This document shows positions 1-6,205 of a stretch of 9,218 nucleotides of DNA, piece by piece. The notes below the pieces were generated by a model. The model made no database searches. It was given only the letters and a program-made list of their open reading frames with translations, and had not been told where the DNA came from. Within the stretch, counting starts at the first letter, position 1. Every line of letters begins with the position of its first letter. Origin of the DNA: Clostridiales bacterium (lineage in GTDB: Bacteria > Bacillota > Clostridia > Oscillospirales > Oscillospiraceae); NCBI GenBank assembly GCA_019418525.1, contig DYBS01000077.1, forward strand, positions 1 through 9,218, in the 5' to 3' direction. The translations under genes were made by a program, and so were the position numbers.

Positions 1-2
1 AT

Positions 3-1661
3 CTCATCAACAAGCGCCGGGAATTTGAGATCGTCCCCGCCGAGGCCCAGGTGGTGGAGGAGATCTTCCAGCGCTATCTGGACGGCTGGGGGTACAAGAA
101 GATCGCCAACCACCTCACCGACCGGGGGATCCCCACCCCCCGCATGTCCGAGCGGCAGCGGAAGGAGGCCGCCGGAGAGCTCTACAAGCGCACCGTCAAG
201 CCGACGTGGGCCATCGTCACCGTTCAGGGTATCCTGGACAACGACTTCTACACCGGCACCCTGCGTCAGGGCAAGTACACCCGGCAGAAAATCAACGGCA
301 GGGACATCAAGCGGGACGAGGCGGAACAGATTGTCCTGGAGCACCACCACCCGCCCATCATCGACTCCCGCACCTTCGCCGCGGTCCGCTCTCTGCGGGA
401 GAGCCGTTCCACCACCCACTACCGGGGCCAGAAAAAGCACGACAACGTGTATTCCGGCTTTCTGGAGTGCGGCGACTGCGGCGCGCCCATGTTCGCCATG
501 GGCCGTACCGGTCTGCGCGCGGCCTACACCTGCGGCACCTACCACCGCCGGGGCCGGAAGGGCTGCACCAGCCACCACATTCGGGTGGACCGGCTGGATG
601 AGCTGCTGAAGGCCTATGTCCGGAAGGTGCGGGACTGCTCGGGTGACATGCTGGAACGCCTCAACCGGGATCTGGCTCAGGAACAGGAGAATGTAGACAA
701 GACTGAGCAGAGTGCCGCCGACCTGGGAGAGGTGCTGCTGGCCCTCCAGGACGAGCTGAAGGCTACCAAGCGCCAGCGTATCCGGGACCTGATGAAGCAC
801 CCGGAGCAGGAGGAGCTGCTGGAGGAGACCTACAATGAGCTGGAAAGTGACCTGGCCCGGCGCATCGGTGGCATCCAGAACCAGCTTGCCATGGCCGCGG
901 ACAAACGCAGCGCCATCCTCCGGGCCACCCGTGCGGCCAAGACCGCCCGGGAGGTGTTCGACGGCCTGCTGGCCAAGGAGGCGCTGGAGCGGAGCGACCT
1001 CCAGCTCATCCTCCAAAAAATTCGGGTCTATGAGGACCACCTGGAGATCCAGCTCCGCTCCGACGTGGACGGTCTTCTTCGGTGTGGCGCCTTTCCGGAG
1101 GACGCCGCAAATTTTAAGGCGGACATGGAACCGCGCACGCCCGTCACCCTTGTCCAGACGGCCAACCGCCGCCCGGACAAGGTGTTCCATGTCCATGTTG
1201 TCAGTGACGGCGACCCGCTGGAGATCTATACCGACAAGGACGGCGGGGTCATCTTTAAAAAATACTCTCTGATGGGCGGTCTCGGGGACTTTGCCGGCCA
1301 GATGTGCGAGGCTCTGAACAAGGCCACCGGGCGCACGGCAGTCATCACCGACCGGGACACCTGTCTGGCGGCAGCGGGCAGCGGGCGGCGGGAGCTGAGC
1401 GACAAGCGCATCTCTGCCGCTTTGGAGCAGATCCTGGACGAGCGGGGCATCTACCAGCACTCCGCCGACCAGACCGCTCTGCCGGTCTGTGAAGAAAACA
1501 GCCGCTACTGCATCGCCTGTGCCGCTCCGGTGCTGTCGGAGGGGGACGTGCTGGGTTGTGTCCTCTTCGCCGGAAATGAGGAGGAGCTCTCCTCCGGCGA
1601 GCTGGAGTACAAGCTCTTGCAGACCATCTCCGGGTTTCTGGGCCGGCACATGGAGAGCTGA
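3..1661 (+). CDS. Large serine recombinase (5'-truncated by window) fused in frame to the SpoVT C-terminal region
   Basis: The reading frame is open from the window edge, so the N-terminal catalytic resolvase domain lies outside. Numbering from the first in-window codon, residues ~1-135 are a recombinase domain (the NKRREFEIVP start and the EEIFQRYLDGWGYKKIA segment are typical). Residues 156-188 are a zinc ribbon with C156, C159, C177 and C188. Residues ~200-300 are a charged coiled coil, and the recombinase body ends near residue 360. From about residue 403 (GDPLEIYTDKDG) to the stop, the sequence follows SpoVT instead, through FKKYS and a GAF-like domain to the terminal GFLGRHMES. The family cuts and rejoins DNA at att sites to move phages and integrative elements. 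I infer that the element integrated into spoVT and its recombinase frame reads across the junction. The chimera may be expressed from the recombinase promoter. The recombinase and SpoVT assignments are strong; a function for the fused tail is speculative. Confidence 0.9.
   Translation, partial: LINKRREFEIVPAEAQVVEEIFQRYLDGWGYKKIANHLTDRGIPTPRMSERQRKEAAGELYKRTVKPTWAIVTVQGILDNDFYTGTLRQGKYTRQKINGRDIKRDEAEQIVLEHHHPPIIDSRTFAAVRSLRESRSTTHYRGQKKHDNVYSGFLECGDCGAPMFAMGRTGLRAAYTCGTYHRRGRKGCTSHHIRVDRLDELLKAYVRKVRDCSGDMLERLNRDLAQEQENVDKTEQSAADLGEVLLALQDELKATKRQRIRDLMKHPEQEELLEETYNELESDLARRIGGIQNQLAMAADKRSAILRATRAAKTAREVFDGLLAKEALERSDLQLILQKIRVYEDHLEIQLRSDVDGLLRCGAFPEDAANFKADMEPRTPVTLVQTANRRPDKVFHVHVVSDGDPLEIYTDKDGGVIFKKYSLMGGLGDFAGQMCEALNKATGRTAVITDRDTCLAAAGSGRRELSDKRISAALEQILDERGIYQHSADQTALPVCEENSRYCIACAAPVLSEGDVLGCVLFAGNEEELSSGELEYKLLQTISGFLGRHMES
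1185..1240 (+). other. Predicted attachment junction (attR/attL-type) inside spoVT
   Basis: Homology changes from recombinase-type to SpoVT-type sequence just before or within the codons for GDPLEIY, which begin at 1209. Large serine recombinases cross over at a 2-base core flanked by imperfect inverted half sites, so one half of an attB site would extend rightward from here and the other half would be element-derived. The exact core cannot be fixed without the other junction or the empty site. No tRNA gene is present, in keeping with serine recombinases that use protein-coding targets. Confidence 0.55.
1206..1661 (+). pseudogene. spoVT: spoVT 3' portion (codon ~28 to stop), separated from its 5' end
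   Basis: SpoVT is a forespore transcription factor with an N-terminal AbrB-type swapped-hairpin DNA-binding domain and a C-terminal GAF-like domain. Bacillus SpoVT is 178 residues. Here about 150 residues match its later part: GDPLEIYTDKDG and FKKYS from the end of the AbrB domain, then LGDFAG, ITDRDT, a GDVLGCVLF segment and GELEYK...GFLGRHMES at the terminus. The basic N-terminal strand and helix (the part with the GRVVIPKEIRR motif in the family) are absent; recombinase sequence takes their place. About 28 missing plus 150 present residues add up to one full SpoVT, which favours a gene split by integration over a random fusion. The GAF part looks intact and undecayed, so the split may be recent or reversible. 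The 5' piece should sit at the other end of the element, left of this window. Confidence 0.85.
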
Positions 1662-1667
1662 ACAGAC

Positions 1668-1705
1668 AAAGACCGGACCGTCCCCTCCGGGACCGTCCGG
1701 TCTTT
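1668..1705 (+). terminator. Strong hairpin terminator between convergent genes
   Basis: Two 17-base arms (1668-1684 and 1689-1705) flank a four-base loop, ctcc, and pair with a single mismatch. The arms begin with AAA and end with TTT, so the structure can end transcripts in either direction. It starts 6 bases after the plus-strand stop of the recombinase/SpoVT frame and lies 5 bases from the minus-strand stop of the small membrane protein. The U-tract after the stem is short on both strands (tctttctg on plus). Confidence 0.85.
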
Positions 1706-1710
1706 CTGCG

Positions 1711-1932
1711 CTATTCGTTGCTCTCCCCGGGCAGGCCCCGGGACAGGAGATACAGCACCGCTGTCACCGCCGCCACCGCGCGGGTGGGGTGCTCCTCCAG
1801 CCAAGGGCCGTACTTCTCCCACAGCGGCACGGGGTGCTCCCGCAGCCAGGCGGCCCCGCCGTAGCAGAGAACGGCGGCCAGCAGCACGCATACCGTCAGG
1901 CGCAGGGCGGCGTCGTCCCGCTCTTCGGCCAT
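1711..1932 (-). CDS. Small two-helix membrane protein, unknown function
   Basis: This is a 73-residue protein starting MAEERDDAALRL. Two hydrophobic segments are visible: about residues 10-27 (LTVCVLLAAVLCYGGAAW) and 50-66 (AVAAVTAVLYLLSRGL). A short amphipathic linker between them contains the repeated element W-L-x-E-H-P (WLREHP, WLEEHP). The chosen ATG at 1932 is preceded by a GGAGGGGG ribosome-binding site about 8 bases upstream. A longer reading from 2010 would add 26 residues that run through a hairpin and lack a ribosome-binding site. It converges on the spoVT remnant and lies 74 bases downstream of the ABC ATPase stop, across hairpin 1959-1992. I do not recognise the family. A spore or envelope role is possible only by its position next to spoVT. 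Confidence 0.65.
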   Translation of the reverse strand: MAEERDDAALRLTVCVLLAAVLCYGGAAWLREHPVPLWEKYGPWLEEHPTRAVAAVTAVLYLLSRGLPGESNE

Positions 1933-1958
1933 GGCACCACCCCCTCCCCACAGTATAA

Positions 1959-1992
1959 GACCGCCAGGGCCAAAATATGAGCCCCGGCGGTC
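1959..1992. terminator. Hairpin after the ABC operon, possible terminator
   Basis: The arms gaccgcc (1959-1965) and ggcggtc (1986-1992) pair perfectly. One mismatch is followed by gggc/gccc, closing a 10-base loop. On the plus strand a T6 run (1998-2003) follows five bases after the stem; on the minus strand the stem is followed by ttatact. It lies between the ABC ATPase stop (2007) and the small membrane gene (start 1932). It could end the minus-strand operon or act as a second plus-strand stop. The minus-strand TATACT just after the stem could instead be a -10 element for the small gene, but no good -35 was seen. Confidence 0.5.
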
Positions 1993-2006
1993 CTTCGTTT
2001 TTTCCA

Positions 2007-3034
2007 TCATTCGGCGGCTTCGGGCAAGAAATAGAGGGATTCCGGCGCGAAGGTAAAGCGCACCCGCTCTCCCACCGGCGCACCCGGCCGCCGGCCTGGC
2101 TCACATCATCCAGCAGTAGCTCCCGGCCCTCCCATTGGATGTGATAGCGGGTGATGAGCCCCAGCACCTCGGCAAAGATGACGGTCCCCTCCACGCCCTC
2201 GTCAGAGAAGAACAGCCGCTCGGGCCGGAGCATGGCCCGCACCGTCCCCGTGGCCCCAGAGGGCGTGGGGACCTGTCGGCCCAACAGGGTGACCGTCCCT
2301 CCCTCTACCGACAGCTCGAAGAGGTTGGCCTTGCCGATGAAGTCGGCCACAAAGGGGTTGCAGGGAGCGAAGTACAGCGCCTGGGGCACATCTACCTGCT
2401 GGAGCACCCCGTGGTCCATCACAGCGATGCGGTCGGCGATGGACATGGCTTCCTCCTGGTCGTGGGTGACATAGAGGCTGGTGATACCGAACTCCCGCTG
2501 GAGGCGCTTGATGGTCTGGCGCATGGACACCCGCAGCTTCTGGTCCAGGTTGGACAGCGGCTCATCAAAGAGAAGGATGTCCGGCTCGATGACCAGGGCC
2601 CGGGCCAGAGCCACCCGCTGGCGCTGGCCGCCGGAGAGCTCCTGGATGCGCCGGTTCCCCAGCCCCTCCAGCTCCACGCAGGAGAGCATCTCCTCCACCC
2701 GGCGGCGCTGCTCCTGGCGTGAGGTCTTGCGCACCTTCAGTCCGAAGGCCACATTCTCCGCCACGGTCATATTTGGAAAGAGAGCGTAGTTCTGAAAGAC
2801 CATGGCGGTGTTGCGCTGCTGGGCGGGCAGGTCCGTCACGTCTCGCCCCCCGAAGGAGAGCCTACCCTCCGTAACAGGGATGAGCCCGGCCACCATCCGC
2901 AGCAGGGTGGTCTTGCCGCAGCCCGAAGGCCCCAGCAGGGCCAGAAGGCTCCCGTCCTCCACCGTCAGAGAGACCCGATCCACAGCGGTGACCGCGTCAT
3001 AGCGCTTGCTGAGGGCTTCCATTTCAATGTTCAT
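2007..3034 (-). CDS. ABC transporter ATPase, PotA/FbpC/PhnT-like, with a C-terminal frameshift
   Basis: This is the energising subunit of an importer, acting at the inner face of the membrane with the fused permease next door. Visible motifs: A-loop Y12, Walker A GPSGCGKTT at 35-43, Q-loop Q81, signature LSGGQ at 133-137, Walker B ILLFDE at 153-158, D-loop around 161-164 and switch H191. A TOBE-like region follows from about residue 240. The start at 3034 has an AGGAGG site 7 bases upstream and overlaps the permease stop by 11 bases, so translation is probably coupled. Around 2082-2101 the frame breaks. In frame it runs on into low-complexity sequence far past the gene, whereas a shift equal to one missing base gives GRRPGAPVGERVRF, then FAPESLYFLPEAAE and a stop at 2007, a normal TOBE ending of ~342 residues. 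The ATPase core is intact. The substrate class (iron, polyamine, phosphonate or other) cannot be read from this subunit. Confidence 0.88.
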
Positions 3035-4712
3035 GTCGTTTCCTCCTGAATGCGGCCAGGCGCTCCGGACCGTAGGCGATGAGCGAGAAGAGCAGCATCA
3101 GCAGCAGGGTAAAGCCGGAGAGCATCAGGGCCATGATGGCCGACACCCCCAGCTTCTCGCTGGAGATGGTCTGGAAGAGGATCTGGATGATGACCTTGTT
3201 ACTGGGCAGTAGCAGGAACACGATAGCGCCCAAGGTGGTCATGGTGCCGGAGAACACCCGCAGATAGGCGTTGACAAAGGCGTCCTTCAGCACCGGCAGG
3301 ATCACATAGCGCATGGTCTGCCCCCGGCTGGCCCCCAGGTTGTACGCCGCCGCCTCCAGATCGGGCTCCATGTGCTCCAGCAGGGCGTAGCAGGACTTCA
3401 TGGATACATTAATGTCCCGGGCCACACAGATGATGTAGATGATGACCCCCGTCCCCAGCAGCACGATCCCCTGGGCCTCCGGAAAAATCACCGAGCCCAC
3501 GCCGAACAGGGGGTATTTGAAGGTGACCAGGTAGCCGATACCGAAGAGGATACCGGGCACCGCCGCCGGAAAGAGGCAGATCCCGTCCACCAGCGCCGGG
3601 AAGAGGATCTTGCGCCGAAAGACCTGGTAGGCCACAGTCACCCCGATGAGGGAGGAGACTAAGCCGGTGACCACCGCCAGCATCACGCTGTTGCGCAGGG
3701 GCACGAGAAAGACCCGGGCGTCCTTCAGGAGCACTTCCTGCAAATTCGCCGTGGTAAAGGAGTAGTCATACCCCCAGTTGACCGTGAAGGCTCCCACCAC
3801 GATGAAAATGATGATGAGCAGGAAAAAGGAGATCAGCAGGGTGGTCCCGGCGATGAGCAGGCGCTTCACCCAGGGCGCTACGAAGGCGTATTCGATGCTC
3901 TGTCCGGTGGACTGATCGGTGGAGTACTTCCGCCGCCGGGAGAGGCGCTGCTGCAGGCAGAAGGCCAGGAAGCAGGGGGCAAGCAGGAAAATACCGGTGA
4001 TGCTGGCCATACGCATATCGTATACCCCGGTGATCTGCACATACAGATCGCTGGCCAGGGTGCGGAAGCTGCCGCCGATGACCAGCGGTGTGGTAAAATC
4101 GGCCATGGAGGCCAGAAAAACCAGTAGCGCCGCGGCGGTGATCTCGGGGAGCATCATGGGCAGGGTGATCCGCAGGAAGATCCTCCCCTCCGGGGTGCCC
4201 AGATTGCGGGCCGCGTCCTCCAGGGCCACATCGGTGCTGCGCACCGCGCCGGAGAGCACCAGATAGGCGATGGTGGTGAGGCTCAGCACCTGGAGGATGA
4301 GCACCCCCTGCCAGCCGTAGGGGGATACGCTCAGATGGAGCAGGCGGTAGGTGATGAGCCCCCGCTTACCGAAGAGCATAATGAAGGAGAGGGTCCCCAC
4401 AAAGGTGGGATTCACCAGCGGGGTCAGCATCAGCACCCGCAGCGCCCGCTGCCCCCGGAAGCGCAGCCGGAAGAGGGTAAAGGTGGCCAGAATGGCCAGC
4501 AGCACCGACAACACCGTGACGGCCAGGGAGAGGCCCACGCTGTTGCGGAAGAGCTCCAGCAGGCGCAGATAGTCCTTTGCCTTCAGAGGGTCCCCCTCCG
4601 CCGACACTCCATAAAAAATCACGCCCAGGATGGGCAGGGTGCAGATGTAGAAGAGCAGCACGATGGCCACCAGCTGCACCCCGCGGCTTCCCAGTGTTCG
4701 CACGGTTTTCAT
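3024..4712 (-). CDS. Fused two-domain ABC importer permease (FbpB/ThiP/PhnU-like)
   Basis: This 562-residue integral membrane protein contains two permease domains in tandem, the layout of Fe(III), thiamine and putative 2-aminoethylphosphonate importers. An N-terminal helix (about residues 12-35) begins the first domain. Cytoplasmic EAA loops that dock the ATPase are visible twice: EDAARNLGTPEGRIFLRITLP around residue 155-175, and EAAAYNLGASRGQTMRYVILP in the second half, around 445-475. A hydrophilic linker (RRRKYSTDQSTGQ) separates the halves. Each half has about six hydrophobic stretches. Full family length, no truncation. The start at 4712 has a GGGGGAG site 5-6 bases upstream and follows the PHP gene after 15 bases; the stop overlaps the ATPase start. 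No periplasmic-type binding protein is encoded in the window, so the substrate remains open; the partner is expected upstream or elsewhere. Confidence 0.88.
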   Translation of the reverse strand: MKTVRTLGSRGVQLVAIVLLFYICTLPILGVIFYGVSAEGDPLKAKDYLRLLELFRNSVGLSLAVTVLSVLLAILATFTLFRLRFRGQRALRVLMLTPLVNPTFVGTLSFIMLFGKRGLITYRLLHLSVSPYGWQGVLILQVLSLTTIAYLVLSGAVRSTDVALEDAARNLGTPEGRIFLRITLPMMLPEITAAALLVFLASMADFTTPLVIGGSFRTLASDLYVQITGVYDMRMASITGIFLLAPCFLAFCLQQRLSRRRKYSTDQSTGQSIEYAFVAPWVKRLLIAGTTLLISFFLLIIIFIVVGAFTVNWGYDYSFTTANLQEVLLKDARVFLVPLRNSVMLAVVTGLVSSLIGVTVAYQVFRRKILFPALVDGICLFPAAVPGILFGIGYLVTFKYPLFGVGSVIFPEAQGIVLLGTGVIIYIICVARDINVSMKSCYALLEHMEPDLEAAAYNLGASRGQTMRYVILPVLKDAFVNAYLRVFSGTMTTLGAIVFLLLPSNKVIIQILFQTISSEKLGVSAIMALMLSGFTLLLMLLFSLIAYGPERLAAFRRKRHEH

Positions 4713-4727
4713 CGCGCTCCCCCGCCC

Positions 4728-5351
4728 TTAAAAGGTCTCGGCCACCCGGAATCCGCTGAGGATGGCGGGCTTGGCCTGCTGGGCGCGGAGGGCGGCCACG
4801 AACTCCTCCATGGTGCCCACCATCTGGGGCAGCCACGTGGCGTACCGCCCCAGCTGGATGACGTTGTGGGCGTCGCTGGCCCCCACGCCCTGGATGCCCA
4901 ATTGCTGGGCGTACCGGAGGGCCTTGCGGTTGGCCTCCGGGTCGGTGCTGCCGTTGAGGACCTCAATGCCGGTGAGGCCCCGCACGGTGAGGAGATTCTC
5001 CTCCAGCCCCCGGTTGTTGTTGCGGAAGGGGTGGGCAGCAATGCACGCTCCGCCCCGCTCGTTGACGTAGTCGATGATGGTCTGGGCGGGGAGGCGCATC
5101 TCCTCGGGCAGGGCGTCGATGCCGAACACCAGGATATCCCCCTCCCGGGAGTAGTACTCCGCCCCCACGAAGATGGGGTAGTCCACCTCTTTGGCGTATT
5201 GTGCGGCGTAGGGCGCCAGCCCCATGCTGTCGTGGTCGGTGATACACACCCCGTCCAGCCCCACCTGCCGGGCCTCCTCCACGATCTCCGCCAGGGTCAT
5301 GCGCCCATCGGGAGAAAAGGTGCTCTCATGGAGATGAATGTCCAGAAACAT
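4728..5351 (-). CDS. PHP-domain metal-dependent phosphoesterase
   Basis: This 207-residue protein consists of one PHP domain, a fold that binds two or three metal ions and usually hydrolyses phosphoesters (as in the YciV/TrpH type). Expected metal ligands are all visible: D4-x-H6-x-H8 at the N-terminus, D15, H40 in ITDHD, E65 in GAEYY, H107 in AAHPFR, and D160-x-H162 in GASDAH. No signal peptide is evident, so it is cytoplasmic. The start ATG at 5351 has GAGG about 9 bases upstream. It lies 26 bases after the stop of the UroD-like gene and 15 bases before the permease. This placement suggests it acts on the imported compound or a product of it. The substrate is unknown; a phosphoester or phosphonate-derived ester is an inference from fold and neighbours. 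Confidence 0.85.
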   Translation of the reverse strand: MFLDIHLHESTFSPDGRMTLAEIVEEARQVGLDGVCITDHDSMGLAPYAAQYAKEVDYPIFVGAEYYSREGDILVFGIDALPEEMRLPAQTIIDYVNERGGACIAAHPFRNNNRGLEENLLTVRGLTGIEVLNGSTDPEANRKALRYAQQLGIQGVGASDAHNVIQLGRYATWLPQMVGTMEEFVAALRAQQAKPAILSGFRVAETF

Positions 5352-5376
5352 AATCGATTACCTCGCTTTTTCTTGA

Positions 5377-5382
5377 ATTATA
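5377..5382 (-). promoter_or_regulatory. Possible -10 element TATAAT upstream of the PHP gene
   Basis: A perfect TATAAT on the minus strand overlaps the TAA stop of the upstream UroD-like gene and lies 25 bases before the PHP start codon, which would leave a short leader. No convincing -35 hexamer was found 16-18 bases upstream. It may be an internal promoter that lets the PHP and transport genes be expressed apart from the methyltransferase genes, or it may be chance created by the codons CTA-TAA. Confidence 0.3.
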
Positions 5383-6153
5383 GAACAAAGAGTTCCAGGA
5401 GCCCCTCCGCCGGGGCGTGGGGGGCGTTGAGACAGCCGCCGCTGAGGATGCCCGGCGGCGCGGTCCGCTCCAGCTGTTCCAGGATGGCCTGCTCATAGCT
5501 GCTCCCGGCCGGAAGCTGAGAGGCGCGGCCCGACAGGCCCCGCACGCCAGCAGTCCGCTGCTCAGAGCGCTGCACAGGTGGATGGGCACCGCCGGGCAGG
5601 CCCAGCGCAGCGCCAGCAGCAGCGAGCGCAGAGGCCCCAGGCAAGCCTTTTGGAAAAAGGCCGCTCCCGTCAGCCCCGGCGATGCCACTGGGTCGGCCAG
5701 GGAGAACAGCACAGCCCCATGGGCAGCCGCCAGCTCGCCGCACCGGACCAGCTGCTCCTCCACACGGGCAAAAACAGCGCTGCCCTCCAGGGACGTGGCG
5801 TAGACCTCTTCCAGAGGCAGCACCCGGCTCAGAGCGGTGAAGGGTCCCTCCAGAGCGAACAGGATCTTGCACTCCGGAGGGCCGTCCCCCTCCAGCCGGT
5901 CCATGGCCGTCCACAGCTCCGCCGCCGCGCCCTGCTCCAGCTCTGCCTGCACCGGGTACGCCTCCGCGGTATGATATCTCTCTATGGGGATGGCCCGAGC
6001 CAGGGGTGCGTTGTCCGGCGGAATACGCCAAAGCTGCCGCTTCTCCTTCCGGCGGGCTTCTTCGGCAAAGGCCGCCATGGCGGCCCCGTCCGGGAAGCGC
6101 TCCAGCGGCGGCAGCGTCTCACCGCCGTGATAGCGGCAGAATATGTCCTTCAA
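5378..6153 (-). CDS. Short UroD/MtaA-like protein (third copy), frameshifted
   Basis: After frame correction this is about 258 residues, a reduced member of the UroD/MetE-like fold used by methylcobamide methyltransferases such as MtaA. Family-like features are FSLADPVASPG, typical of the mid-barrel strand, and the zinc pair H192-x-C194 in IHLCS. A third zinc cysteine (~241) in LSGGCLN appears only if the frame is shifted by the equivalent of one missing base at about 5500-5532; this gives SSYEQAILEQLERTAPPG and a stop at 5378. Uncorrected, the frame runs on past the stop into the PHP gene and loses that cysteine. I choose the TTG at 6153, preceded by GGAGG with about 6 bases spacing, over the ATG at 6228, which has no ribosome-binding site and overlaps the methyltransferase end. 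The missing N-terminal third relative to the other two copies may be real. Substrate unknown. Confidence 0.7.
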
Positions 6154-6205
6154 ATTTTTCCTCCATTTACGCCGCCCGCCGTGTCCCGCACGGTATGGCG
6201 GCCGC

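Noticed and set aside
25..609. 194-residue plus-strand open frame
   Set aside because: It overlaps the recombinase in another frame and its Ser/Pro/Arg-rich product has no motif; it is a GC-driven shadow.
1505..2006. Long C-terminal extension of the ABC ATPase (509-residue version)
   Set aside because: The extension is Arg/Gly/Pro-rich sequence antisense to the spoVT end and overlapping the small membrane gene in another frame; a frameshift explains it better.
2135..2722. 195-residue plus-strand open frame
   Set aside because: It is wholly antisense to the ABC ATPase, whose motifs are complete, and has no ribosome-binding site that I could see.
4335..5498. 387-residue open frame on the plus strand
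   Set aside because: It is antisense to the permease, the PHP gene and the end of the UroD-like gene, has low-complexity Gly/His/Gln-rich sequence and no domain. Long open antisense frames are expected at this GC content.
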